Origin: Glandiceps talaboti
Taxonomy: Eukaryota; Hemichordata; Enteropneusta; Spengelidae
NCBI RefSeq assembly: GCF_964340395.1
Contig: NC_135567.1
Span: forward strand, 3,503,609-3,567,608
DNA: 64,000 nucleotides
Direction: 5' to 3'
The notes below the pieces were generated by a model that was not told where the DNA came from, searched no databases, and was given only the letters and a program-made list of their open reading frames with translations. The position numbers and the translations under genes were made by a program. Below are positions 47,226 through 60,233 of this stretch, one piece after another (within the stretch, counting starts at the first letter, position 1; every line of letters begins with the position of its first letter).

Positions 47226-49759
47226 TTGTAATCTAAGATCATAAGGAGAAAACCTGGCTCACAACTCCTATTTTATAATGTATATGACTTTAGTTGCTGT
47301 TCATTTTAGTGCTTTGTACATATGTGATGTCCTGTGTAAAAATATCGGTTTCTTGCAAATTTTTAAGACAATTTAATATTAGTGGCAGTACATTCTATTC
47401 ATATCATGATGAAACAATAAGTGCTAATAGCAAGATTTGCTTTTATAGAAATGTATCTTCCATTTTTTAAACGTTAATATCATTAAAAATGAACCAGTGG
47501 GATTTAAAACTGTTTGAATTATACTTGCCTGTATGTGTCATCGGATGAGAATGGGGTTTTGTTATACAATGCATATGGGAGAGAGTAAATGTGAGGTTGT
47601 GAAATTTCTACTCAAGAGTCCATATAGAAATCACTGCTGAGACATTTTTTGATTGCGTAGTAATTTCCATTTGAAAAAAATCATACTTGGGAACCTTGGT
47701 CATCTATTGCATATTTTAAAATAATGCCGTTGGGAAAAACTTCGTGGGCATGTTTTAAATATGTTGCCATTATTATTGGATGCATCTTGTACTACACATA
47801 CAAAAAGGTCTCACTGGTATGATTATAATACTGGTACATCTCTAATAAGCTGATTTTAAGACAGCTCTGTGCATTGATATCACCGACAGACTTGTAAAGT
47901 GTCTGTCCGAAGTTTGTGCTTTTTGTAGATATTTGAAACTGGGATTTTATTTACTCAAAGTATATAAAGGAGCTTTCAGTTTTATATGACCCCCCCCCAC
48001 CCCACCCCCACCCCGTCACCTCAATTTATTGGTCAAAGAAGGGAGGTCATCACTTTTACAAAGTGGATCAAGGGGGATTGCCTGAAGGTGATGATGATGA
48101 TGATGATAATGGTGGTGGTGGTGGTGACGACGATGACGACGATGATGATGATGATGATGATAGAGGTGATGTCAGCAAAGTTAATGGTACTAAGGTTGCA
48201 GGTGGTGATGCAGGTGGTAAAAATGGAAGTGATTGTACCACTGTTGATATTACATTTATTCACAGGGGTTGATTATTTATGATGGAAGGTAGTGAGGGTA
48301 ATGAACATATTCAGGAGATTGCTTTCAAGGATTATGATGACAACAAAAGACACGGGTTTATGATATTTTATAATCTTGATATGGTTGCTATTTATTTTTA
48401 TTCATATTCTATTGTTTATTGGAATGAAAAGAACTTGCTGTATTGATGATGATGTAATTTATTATTGATGATATACTACTTATTTATTTATCTCATTGTT
48501 TTTGCAGTTATTTATCCTGTACTGATAGTGTATATTTAGACTTTAGGTATAGCTATTACATATTTTCAGATGTTGTATAATTATAATTTATTTACCGATA
48601 CATATTATAATTTAAGGCTTTATGTATGGAATACATGTCAATGGGGAATTTGAATTCATTATTTACCCATCATTTGAAATCAAAATCCCCAATCGATTGG
48701 ATTCTAGGCTAATATGCCCCTAGATGTATGTGATAGTGTGCATAATAAAAATCTATTTCAACAGAATTATTTATTTTATTTTCAAGTACACCCTTCTAAT
48801 CACAGTTTTTCTAAAGTAACCCTCCAACAGAGGATGAAAATTTCGGAAGTACTAGCCCTCGATTTTCCGACCTCCGCCCTCCTCCAGATGTTTGAGAATG
48901 AAGCTTCGTTTTGTGTGTAGATTGAAAATATAACGACCATTCTCTAATAACACACACAACCAATCACAACTCATTTGGAACTGGCGATAGTAGATCGGAC
49001 CGGATGTTATTTTACAGGGGGATACAATGTTATGCTGTAAAACATAAATTTTAATCTGGGCCCATTCTAATGCATGCGCATAAACGTTACCCAGGTTCTA
49101 TTTTACTGTGGACTAAAAAAAAACATTACACCAGGAGATTATATATAATTATTAATTATTCCTGTACAGCTACTAATATCATGGGTATGTTTATGTATCT
49201 AAGAGTTCACTTTCCACATGTAGCATTAACACCAAAGCTCCACATGCTGGACAAACCCACAGATGCTCGCGCTGTTGCTAAATTTACCACTAGAGGGCGA
49301 CCTGAAGGTCGTAAGTACGATCGAGAAGGAAAGACACTCTAACTCCAACTCTAACTTGTGAGATTTAATTTGAGAGCTCGGAAATATACAAAAAATAAAC
49401 ATCAACGGTCAAATAAATAACGTCTAGTGATAGTAAATACCTTAAATTCTTTTACTCTATAATTGTCATCTGTTTAAAATGGCTACAGCTGACAATATTT
49501 AGTAATATAAGTTAACCTGACTCAAATCCAACACTTGCCCCGTACCCTAGGTATCACCCATATCCAACTGCAGTGCAAGGACACAGCGACGACTGTATAT
49601 GTTGCCTGATAACATATCGTAATCTCATTTTTCGAACGTTTACATAGTACAACTATTTCCTGATTGGCTGTTTTGGTGTTGGAATGAACTTTTACATAGT
49701 AAACATTCTCTGAGTGCCAATCTACGTGAATTGGGTCAGCCTTTACTGTGTCTTTGGCA
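47226..49759. other. no gene seen apart from a GAT repeat
   Basis: A CpG-containing patch at 48830-49350 holds short frames. One has TPKLHMLDKPTDARAVAKFT (49229-49290), faintly like a transposon-associated TPKxHMLE motif, but it is too short to call. Confidence 0.45.
48087..48163. repeat. (GAT)/(GGT)/(GAC) trinucleotide repeat
   Basis: GAT, then GGT, then GACGAT blocks. The DDDD/GGGG frame across it is an artefact; no splice signals or conserved flanks are seen. Confidence 0.93.
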
Positions 49760-50242
49760 CTGCAGTTGACCAAACTTGTACTTATTGAGATATAAATTTT
49801 TGACCAAAATTCACATTTTACACCTACTTTGCATATTACTGTGTGAGATCATTATTTGCTTAATATTTCTTCATCCATACCCCCTCAGATACGTCCAAAT
49901 TAAATTTCAGCCCAATCTGCTGAGTAGTTTCGGAATTAAAGATTTTTGACCAAAAAGTCACGCTAATTTTGCATATTACTGATAGAATCATCTTGTCATG
50001 AACAAATCTAAATTAAGTCACCTCTAAGAATGTTCCCATCATATTTCAGACCAAGCTGCCCAGTGGGTTTTGGAGTTGAAGTTTGTTTTTTTACCAAAAA
50101 TCACATTTTTTACCCAAAAGGGACATCTCGGTTGCAATCATTTTCATTTGAACAATTTCCCAACTAGATATCAGAAGTAACATCACTACCAAATATGAAA
50201 GCAATCAGCCCAGCATTTTTTACTTTAACTTGTTTACACACA

Positions 50243-50301
<59 letters not shown>

Positions 50302-50350
50302 TTTGTCATGCCTATAGCACTACTGAATCTTATCAGTTCAATAAAAATTA
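49760..50350 (+). mobile_element. Helentron-like repeat, middle and 3' part
   Basis: The family words TTGCATATTACTG, TTTCAGCCCAATCTGCTGAG and ATGAAAGCAATCAGCCCAGC are followed by a CA microsatellite (50228-50297) and CCTATAGCACTACTGAATCT. The distal hairpin arm is truncated at TCAGTTCAATAAAAA. Confidence 0.55.
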
Positions 50351-50603
50351 CATGAGCACCATGAATAATTTTTATGAATAGTTCTTTTCTTCAACATTAC
50401 TTGTAAACATGATATCAAAGGCCATTAACAATATACTTATCGGATTTAGTACTATGTGAAGGTGGTTGTCTTATGAAAACATGTGAATACCTACCTTATC
50501 ATATCAAGAAGTTATCATCAAACATATTCTATGTCACATTGGAATAGGTGTACGTGTCACGTAATAGATACATAAAAGATTACCTCATTTAAACTCAACT
50601 TAC

Positions 50604-50696
50604 TTCGTTATCTCTTTCTGCACCAGCATCCAGCAACAATTTAAAGATATCCAAATGTTGATTCTTAGCAGCATAATGTAGACTTGTTTTGTTCTC
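50604..50696 (-). CDS. ankyrin-repeat exon 3 (31 residues, R-type)
   Basis: A 93 bp minus-strand exon, phase 0 at both ends, preceded by TTTTAATTATAG and followed by GTAAGTTGAG. It encodes one ankyrin repeat with TSLHYAAKNQHLDI and FKLLLDAGAERDNE. It is very similar to the exon at 62252, and intron sequence on both sides also matches: about 50420-50770 against 62050-62440, including a stretch ending in the run that leads to CCTTATCA. This indicates a duplicated block rather than convergent repeats. Compared with the exons at 62252 and 12638 it is two codons shorter at the 3' end, so the loop before the next repeat is shortened. Confidence 0.82.
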
Positions 50697-50824
50697 CTAT
50701 AATTAAAAGAAAGAATTCATATTACTCTTTCTGTAATAAAAATGGATCATATCAATAATTACAATAATTATTGTAATTTTATCTTGTAAACAAATAAAAT
50801 ATTTTATTTCAACATATTGTTATT

Positions 50825-51799
50825 GTTATGTTGATTGGCTGTTCCTATGGGCGTGGTCTTGTTGCTAGGCACATTTACATAAATTTCTTAAATATTTATT
50901 CATTTGTCTGTGAATCCCTGATGTTAACTTTGCAATATATGTGATCATTTGGCTGTTGCTATGGGCATGGTCTTGTTGCTAGGTACATTTGCATACATTT
51001 TTTGGCTTTATTCATTTGTCTATTAATTAGTGTTATCTTTGCAATAAACATGATAATTAGGCTGTTGCTATGGGCGTGGTCTTGTTGCTAGGCACATTTA
51101 CATAAATTTCTTAAATATTTATTCATCTGTCTGTGAATCCCTGATGTTAACTTTGCAATATATGTGATCATTTGGCTGTTGCTATGGGCATGGTCTTGTT
51201 GCTAGGTACATTTGCATACATTTTTTGGCTTTATTCATTTGTCTATTAATTAGTGTTATCTTTGCAATAAACATGATAATTAGGCTGTTGCTATGGGCGT
51301 TGTCATGTTGCTAGGCACATTTACATCCATTTCTTAAATGTTTATTCATTTGTCTGTGAATCCCTGATGTTAACTTTGCAATATACATGATCATTTGGCT
51401 GTTGCTATGGGCATGGTCTTGTTGCTAGGTACATTTGCATACATTTTTTGGCTTTATTCATTTGTCTATTAATTAGTGTTATCTTTGCAATAAACATGAT
51501 AATTAGGCTGTTGCTATGGGCGTTGTCTTGTTGCTTGGCACATTTACATCCATTTCTTAAATGTTTATTCATTTGTCTGTGAATCCCTGATGTTACCTTG
51601 CAATATCCGTGATCATTTAGTTGTTACTATGGGCATGGGCTTGTTGCTAGGCACATTTACATACATTTTTAAAATGTTTGTTCATTTGTGTATTAATTCA
51701 TGTAGTTATTTTTGCAATACACATGATCATTTGGTAGTTGGTATGGGCATGGTCATGGTTGCTACTGATAATTGCATACATTTTTTTGAATGTTTACTG

Positions 51800-51800
<1 letters not shown>
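50825..51800 (+). repeat. tandem core of a Helentron-like repeat family, 223 bp dimers
   Basis: Two related subunits of about 114 and 109 bp alternate. Each begins GGCTGTTGCTATGGGC then GTGGTCTTGTTGCTAGG. Dimer starts fall at 50839, 51062, 51285 and 51508, an exact 223 bp period. Marker differences are ACATTTACATAAATTTCTTA against ACATTTGCATACATTTTTTG. Later units are more divergent. Confidence 0.85.
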
Positions 51801-52690
<890 letters not shown>

Positions 52691-52949
52691 GATAAAATCA
52701 AGAAACTGATATATTTTATAAAGAGTTGTAATTTCGGGGTGTTTCACAGTCACTGATTTTCATCTGATTGTTATCATTTGCCCTTAAGAGCACTGCAATA
52801 CCGTTGTGTGTGCATAATATCCCACTCACTCATTTCATCATTTTAGTGTCTTATTTAACAACAAAAACATAAAAATATTTGATCTAAAAAAAACACATTA
52901 GTATTTATTAGAATACATATAGTGATTTAGACTACATTTAACAGTGGGA

Positions 52950-54835
52950 CAATGGATCTTACTAAGACAGGCCCAAGCGATACCCAACGGGAGACAGAAT
53001 AACTGATCATCAGACCTACATTATCTACCAGAACAGACAAGGAAACCATTCAGTCAGAGGTTAATTTAAAGTTGCCAATGCAGGATAAAGCACTGGACGA
53101 ACTACTTGCATCACTGGGTAACAACGCCCAGAAAGACGAACTGGTAGACAGCAGTTATGAAACCTCTAGTGCAAGTAATGTGAAAGGTGAGAAAAAGCTA
53201 CTACTAATACAAGACTTTATATCATCAAAAAAGGGATCATTTGATGTCTGTTATGAAACAGAAGTCCTCAATGATGGCCAAACTAAACTTGTGGTGCGTT
53301 CGTCTACACAACAACCAAAGCCAGATCAGGTTACACTCCCCCAATGGATTTCTGCAAACGTCCTTATACTGAGAACGCTTATCAAACATGGTCTATCGCA
53401 GGATGTTATCTTAAAGCTACCTCGAGCATACAATTAATATTGGTGACTATGCCTAATCATACATCACCAAATCTGTTATCATGTTTTAGGACTAAAAATA
53501 TAGGAAGAACCAGGCTTTGGCAACCTTGCCATAGAGAACGGTTGACCTCCACCTGTCACTCTATGACCACCTCTCCCACAAAAAACTAAACCTACGATAA
53601 AATCACGCTCTTTCGACCCTACTGGCAAGGAAATGTGTTTTGATTTCCAAAACACAATTGGCTGTCACAGGAAAGGACACAACACAATCACAGTCTAAAT
53701 TGGAATAAAGTTGTTAAACTGAAACTGCGACAACCACTCACTTTCCTATGAATTCAAATCAACTCAGTTACACGAACCTTATCTCTAAATCAAAACAAAT
53801 TAAACGACTTTTGTAACACAGTATTTCTGGTAAACCAAACTTACTACAGGACCTGTGTAACACCAACTACAAAGCCTGGTTACAGAAGTACCTACATATA
53901 AAAGACTAGCATATGCAGAGACAACAAAGTGCACTTACAGTTCACAATGAACAGCTTACCTGTGTTTTTATTTGTACTTTGGTATCCAGCCAATGCCATG
54001 CAGTCAACTTAATGTGTGCCATAATGCAGTGTTCCTATCTTAAAGCAAACTGGTACACCAGGATACTTTAATATTATCAGATTACTACACACCGAGGCTG
54101 GTCTACCCAACCCACTGGAAGACAACTGGCTCCTTGATATTGTGAAACGCGGCATCTCACGTGGTAATGGATCACCACCAAAACAAAAACTCCCTATAAC
54201 ACCCACAATTTTATTAGACATTCATACACAGTTGGATTTAATCATTTCGTTCAATGCAACCTTCTAGTCAGTCTGCCTAGTAGCCTTCTTCACATTCACA
54301 AGAAAGTCTACACTGTTACAACAAATGGCCTAACTACCAGCAGATGATAAATATCTCCACAGGTCGGACATCTCGTTATATACAGACTATGCTATCTTAA
54401 GCATAAGACATACCAAGATGATTCAGTACAGACAACGTGTATTACAATTGTCATTACATGCTATTCCTAATTCTTTTCTTTGTCCAATTGCATCCATTAA
54501 ACACATACTCCATCTCTGCCCTTCAATCAAAACAACCAGCCATTTGTTCTCATATGGTTACTCAAAATAGTGATGTCAAAACCCTCAGTTAACACTAACC
54601 CACACAAATTTCACTAAATCATTAAAAGTGGAACTAATTAGTTGTGGATACAAGTCATCACAGTACTCAGGTCATTCTTTCCGTAGAAGTGGAGCCACTT
54701 TTACATTTAGGGATACCATCAATTTTTATCAAACATCAAGGTGACTGGCGATCCAATGCCTTTGAACTTTATACAATTGCTAACAATGATACTAAGCTTA
54801 AGGTCACAAAATCCTTTGCATTGGCGTTATCTTAA
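52950..54835 (+). pseudogene. DIRS-like retroelement relic (gag and tyrosine recombinase)
   Basis: A gag-like frame at 53072-53437 contains VTLPQWISANVLILRTLIKH and is followed, in other frames, by a stretch with HTSPNLLSCFR. The reverse transcriptase is absent. From about 53890 a tyrosine-recombinase region appears in pieces. There is a core-binding segment (KRLAYAETTKCTYSSQ), then GLPNPLEDNWLLDIVKRGIS, and TRKSTLL with a frame holding SDISLYTDYAILSIRHTKMI. Near 54660 comes YSGHSFRRSGATFTF, the H-x-x-R catalytic box, and then IKHQGDWRSNAFELYT, the last helix. These are typical of DIRS-group retroelements, which integrate with a tyrosine recombinase instead of a DDE integrase. The C-terminal box is split by a one-base frameshift and several stops interrupt the rest. 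It lies in the intron between the ankyrin exons at 50604 and 55540. Confidence 0.72.
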
Positions 54836-55259
54836 TTATGACGTGGACAAGTAAAACTGCAATTTGTACATAGTGTTAGTTCACTGTGTCAATGTAGGGG
54901 ATTTTCAGAATTGACCACATTTGCTGTTTGTCATATATAAATAAAAATTGACCCTTGACCCTTGACACCAACACTTGGCTGGTGCTATTTATTATTTGTA
55001 TTGTTAGTTGTTTGATAGTCATTTAAGTGTAATTATGATGAAAATATCCAGGCCATGCCCTTCCATATCAACTAATAGGCCAAACATGTGCTCACTTAAT
55101 AACAAATATTAATGCTTTGACGTTGAATATTGCAAATTCTATTGTTTATATATGTAGATATGAGGAGCTCAAAATTGGATTCATTTCAACCATAAAGTCT
55201 ATGTAACACAAAAAATAAACTTGTCTTAACCGGCTTTGGGTCTAACCAAGGTTTCACCA

Positions 55260-55510
55260 GATAATCCGACATCATATTTAACCATTGTCAAACATGTTCA
55301 TCCATGATCCCCAAAAAATTCAGCTGTGCCTTATACACCACGGTGGACCATGATTGACTGTGGTTTTGCATCATGGAATTTTGACAGTGAATGACATGGT
55401 GCCAATTACCAAGCATGGTCAACCATGGTTACTACCACAGTCAGAACACGGTCAACCATGGTAATTGACCATAGTGAACCAAGTTCTGACCATTGTTAAC
55501 CATGTTGCAG
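55260..55510. repeat. ACCATGGT / TCAACCATGG cluster
   Basis: At least ten copies, in both orientations, of words such as TCAACCATGG, ACCATTGT, GACCATAGTGAACCA and GACCATTGTTAACCATG. It lies immediately downstream (minus sense: upstream side) of the ankyrin exon at 55540. It may be a dispersed repeat or a cluster of palindromic protein-binding sites. Confidence 0.5.
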
Positions 55511-55539
55511 AAAGCAGGGAATTAATTTGATAGACTTAC

Positions 55540-55629
55540 CCAAGATTCATTTGTATCATTCACACCATAACCATTCTCCAAGCAGGATTTAACCTTCTCT
55601 ATATTTCCACTCCCAGCAGCAATGAGAAG
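55540..55629 (-). CDS. ankyrin-repeat exon 2 (30 residues, L-type)
   Basis: A 90 bp minus-strand exon, phase 0 at both ends, between an acceptor (TTTTATATTAG) and a donor (GTAAGTCTATC). It encodes a variant ankyrin repeat: LLIAAGSGNIEKVKSCLE followed by NGYGVNDTNESW. The start LLIAA replaces the usual TPLH, a form often seen in the first repeat of an ankyrin stack, and the helix 2 pattern IEKVKxxLxNGYxVN is preserved. Its sequence and the roughly 60 bp of upstream intron closely match the exon at 34338-34430, showing that intron and exon were duplicated together. The exon lies about 6.6 kb downstream of the first exon and 4.8 kb upstream of the third. Confidence 0.78.
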
Positions 55630-55775
55630 CTAATATAAAACAAACATATGCAATGATTAGACTAATTTACACCATTTTTACATATTATGTCCAAATGAAA
55701 TCAAAAACTTACTTCCTGTAACCACAGTATTAATAATATCTTAATATTTCCTTTTAGATGACAGTGAATATGTAT

Positions 55776-56856
55776 GTCAATAACTTACAGTAAATATTAA
55801 TACATAAGGTAATTACCTATTATGTCAAAAAATTACAGTAAATATGAATACATAAGGTAATTACCTATTATGTCAATAACTTACAGTAAATATTAATACA
55901 TAAGGTAATTACCTATTATGTCAATAAATTACAGTAAATATTAATACATAAGGTAATTACCTATTATATCAATAACTTACAGTAAATATTAATACATAAG
56001 GTAATTACCTATTATGTCAATAACTTACAGTAAATATTAATACATAAGGTAATTACCTATTATGTCAATAACTTACAGTAAATATGAATACCTAAGGTAA
56101 TTACCTATTATGTCAATAACTTACAGTAAATATTAATACATAAGGTAATTACCTATTATGTCAATAACTTACAGTAAATATGAATACATAAAGTAATTAC
56201 CTATTATGTTAATAACTTACAGTAAATATGAATACATAAGGTAATTACCTATTAAGTCAATAACTTACAGTAAATATGAATACATAAGGTAATTTACCTA
56301 TTATGTCAATAACGTACAGTAAATATGAATACATAAGGTAATTACCTATTATGTTAATAACTTACAGTAAATATTAATACATAAGGTAATTACCTATTAT
56401 GTCAATAACTTACAGTAAATATTAATACCTAAGGTAATTACCTATTTTGTCAATAACTTACAGTAAATATGAATACATAAGGTAATTACCTATTATGTTA
56501 ATAACTTACAGTAAATATTAATACATAAGGTAATTACCTATTATGTTAATAACTTACAGTAAATATTAATACATAAGGTAATTACCTATTATGTTAATAA
56601 CTTACAGTAAATATTAATACATAAGGTAATTACCTATTATGTTAATAACTTACAGTAAATATGAATACATAAGGTAATTACCTATTATGTCAATAACTTA
56701 CAGTAAATATTAATACCTAAGGTAATTACCTATTATGTCAATAACTTACAGTAAATATTAATACCTAAGGTAATTACCTATTATGTCAATAACTTACAGT
56801 AAATATTAATACATAAGGTAATTACCTATTATGTCAATAACTTACAGTAAATATTA
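55776..56856. repeat. 48 bp tandem array with internal palindrome
   Basis: About 22 copies of a unit AATAACTTACAGTAAATATT followed by AATACATAAGGTAATTACCT and ATTATGTC. Each copy includes the perfect palindrome AGGTAATTACCT. Variants are T/G at ATT/ATG and ATA/CTA. The last unit is split by the element 56857-57861 and resumes at 57864. Confidence 0.9.
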
Positions 56857-57861
56857 CCGGAGTTTTCCGAAAACAAGCCCATCCGAAAAGTTGCCCATGG
56901 GCGATCATTTGGCGGGTGGGCGTCTAATGGGTTTTTCAGATTCACTACGGCAAGAATTTTGCCTTGTTATATTGGTAACGTTAGTTTTTATTTAGTTCGA
57001 ATGTTCCATTGAAAAAACATAAACTTAGAGTGCCAATAAAAATGGCTGTTTTTTTTACACGAGGAGAATGTGATCGTGAAGGTAGGTACATACACCTTTG
57101 TGCTGAGATCGATCAACAAGTCGGCAGATGACTCATGGAGACCCGCAGACGTCACTGTCAATGCGACACACTGGGTCTAAAAATAGGTCAGGGTAATTTG
57201 CATGGTGAGTGTGCACACAAAGTGAATTACATTGAGTGAGAATTGAAGTAATGTGTAATGTTATGACATTGTATAAATGAGTTCATGGAGATTTAACGAT
57301 CGGTACAAGGCTAATGTCAAGTTTATCCAGGGTGAACAAATCATTTTGTGAACTGGTGGTCCCCGGACCAGTGATGAAAAAAATGCAGTGGTCCTGCTAA
57401 AAAAATTAGTGGTCCCAAGTCCCGCTAATGTGAAACATTGAATCTTGCCTTTGAATCTGTATATTCAGATGTACACTATTTTTAGTTGAACAATATCCAA
57501 TTTATAATAATAAATATAAAGTTGACATGCTTGGTTTCAGTCAATTGACAATTCTATTCTATTTATAATGGTTATTTTTGAGGCATCGACGCAACAATAC
57601 AATCAATGCTGATAGAATGATAGCAAATAAAATGTTTCATTTGATATATTTGAATTATTATAAAATGAAATTATTATTCTTGTCTTCCTAATTGTTGTGT
57701 CCCTAAATTGGTATGTCCCCATTAGTAATGATATAACCACATGGCTGTTGAGTGTTGACTGCCAAATAATCGCCCTGAGCTTCTATTTATTCCTCTGTTG
57801 TTGTTCCGAATTTGCTGATTTTCCGTTTAGTGGCCCAGGGCTAGTTTTCAGAAAACTCCGG
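56857..57861. mobile_element. 1005 bp TIR element with TA target duplication
   Basis: The left end CCGGAGTTTTCCGAAAAC and right end GTTTTCAGAAAACTCCGG are inverse with one mismatch; inward, AAGCCC matches GGGCTA. Both flanks are TA. The flanking sequence is a split unit of the 48 bp array (GTAAATAT on the left, ATACCTAAGG on the right). The uninterrupted unit has only one TA there, which proves the TA duplication. No transposase frame is visible. TA duplication fits Tc1/mariner or a related group. Confidence 0.85.
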
Positions 57862-57943
57862 TAATACCTAAGGCGATTACCTATTATGTCATATTGTATG
57901 AGGTGAGATTAGTGCCAAAACACTTGTCTTAACATTATTTTAA

Positions 57944-58733
57944 GTTTACATTTTCATTTTATTCTCCCATTTTGTCTCCATTTTTATCTCATTGTTTTTA
58001 CATTTTTATTTCAACCTCTCATTTTGTTTGCATTTTTATCTCATTTTGTTTGCATTTTTATTTCAACCTCTTATTTTGTTTGCATTTTTATCTCATTGTG
58101 GCACTGTTCACATTTTTATTCCAACATCTCATTGTGTTTGCATTTTTATTTCAACCTCTCATTTTGTTTGCATTTTTATCTCATTGTTTTTACATTTTTA
58201 TTTCAACCTCTTATTTTGTCTCCATTTTTATCTCATTGTTTTTACATTTTTATTTCAACTTCTCATTTTGTTTGCATTTTTATCTCATTTTGTTTGCATT
58301 TTTATTTCAACTTCTCATTTTGATTGCATTTTTATCTCATTGTGTTTGCATTTTTATTTCAACCTCTCATTTTGTTTGCATTTTTATCTCATTGTGTTTG
58401 CATTTTTATTTCAACCTCACATTTTGTTTGCATTTTTATCTCATTTTGTTCACATTTTTATTCCAACATAATAAAATAAAAATAAAAATGTGAACACAAT
58501 TAGATAAAAATGCAAACAAAATGGGAGATTTAAATAAAAATGCAAACACAATGAGATGAAAATGCAAACAAGCTGAGAGGTTGAAATAAAAATGCAAACA
58601 AAATGGGAGATTTAAATAAAAATGCAAACACAATTAGATAAAAATGCAAACAAAATGAGAGGTTGAAATAAAAATGTGAACACAATTAGATATAAATGGA
58701 GACAAAATGGGAGAATAAAATGAAAATGTAAAC
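57944..58733. mobile_element. 790 bp foldback element made of internal repeats
   Basis: The left arm starts AGTTTACATTTTCATTTTAT and the right arm ends with its inverse. Each arm is built of alternating CATTTTTATTTCAACCTC and TTTGCATTTTTATCTCAT blocks, so the whole region folds on itself about 58480. The plus-strand frames rich in CIFI/HFYF strings are artefacts of these T-rich repeats. Confidence 0.8.
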
Positions 58734-58741
58734 TAAAAAAA

Positions 58742-60168
58742 ATACCGCCAATGGCGTTGTACCACAACTGTACAGTTTCTAATAGGTTATCCATATGCTA
58801 GTCCATGCTAACAATAAGTGGTCATTTGTTGAATAACTATCCAGTTGCCTATCCAACCATGTTGCTATCTTTACGATATATGCTATCATTTGGCTGTTGC
58901 TATGGGCGTGGTCATGTTGTTAGATATATTTGCATACATTTTTGTATCTTTTTGTTCACTTGTGTATGAATTCCTGATATTATCTTTGCAATATTCGTGA
59001 TTATTTGGCTGTTGCTATGGGCGTGGTCTTGTTGCTAGGCATATTTACATACATTTTTTGAATGTTTATTCATATGTCTTTCTATTCCTGTTATCTTTGC
59101 AATATAGGTGATTATTTGACTGTTGCTATGGGCGTGGTCTTGTTGCTAGGCACATTTGCATACATTTTTTGGATGTTTGTTCATATGTCTTTCTATTCCT
59201 GTTGTTATCTTTGCAATATAGGTGATTATTTAGCTATTGCTATGGGCGTGGTCTTGTTGCTAGGCACATTTGCATACATTTTTTGGATGTTTGTTCATAT
59301 GTCTTTCTATTCCTGTTGTTATCTTTGCAATATAGGTGATTATTTGACTGTTGCTATGGGCGTGGTCATGTTGCCAGGCAAATTTACATACATTTTTTGA
59401 ATGTTTATTCAATTGTCTATTAATTCCTGCTGTTATCTTTGTGAAATACACGACCGTTTAGCTGTTGCTATGGGCGTGGTCATGGTTGCTAGGGTATTTG
59501 CAAACATTTTTTGAATGTTTACTCATTTGCCTACCAGATGATGTTGTTATTTGACCAAAATATACTGCCATTTGGTTGTTGCTAAGGGTGTGGTCATGGT
59601 CGCTAGGGCCAATTTTGTCAAAATGGTTTGAAGAAAATCTGCATAATTACACTTTCAGAAACATCTCACCAAGTTTCAGACTCATTGACCAAGTACTTTT
59701 TGAAATATAAGTTTTTGACCAAAAATGAACATTTTTACACCTAATTTGCATATCACTCATGGAATCATTGTATGTTTAATATTTCTTCGTCCATACATCC
59801 CTAGATACATTCCCATTAAATTTCAGCCCAATCTGCTCAGTACTTTTGGAATTATAGATTTTTAACCTAAAAGACACATTTTTAGCCCCAATTTGCATAT
59901 CACTGATGGAATCATCATGTCATGAACAAATCTTACTTTACATCCCCTTAAGAATGTTCCCACCAAATTTCGCACCAATCTGCCCAGTAGTTTCTGAGTT
60001 TAAGTTTTTTGACCAAAAACCACATTTTTTGACCAAAATCACACACCTGTGATGCGATCATTTTGATTTGAACAATTTCCCAACTAGACACCCAAGGTAA
60101 TGGACCCACCAAATATAATGGTAATCGGTTCAGCGGTTTTTGACTTTAAGTTGTTTACACACACACAT

Positions 60169-60233
<65 letters not shown>

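Noticed and set aside
48063-48272. Aspartate/glycine-rich small protein
   Set aside because: Frame runs through GAT/GGT/GAC microsatellite; the opposite strand is equally open.
54009-54221. 70-codon minus frame
   Set aside because: Antisense of the DIRS-like recombinase, whose plus-strand motifs are convincing.
57972-58794. Phenylalanine-rich, membrane-like frames on both strands
   Set aside because: Caused by T-rich foldback arms; three overlapping plus frames and two minus frames show the same composition.
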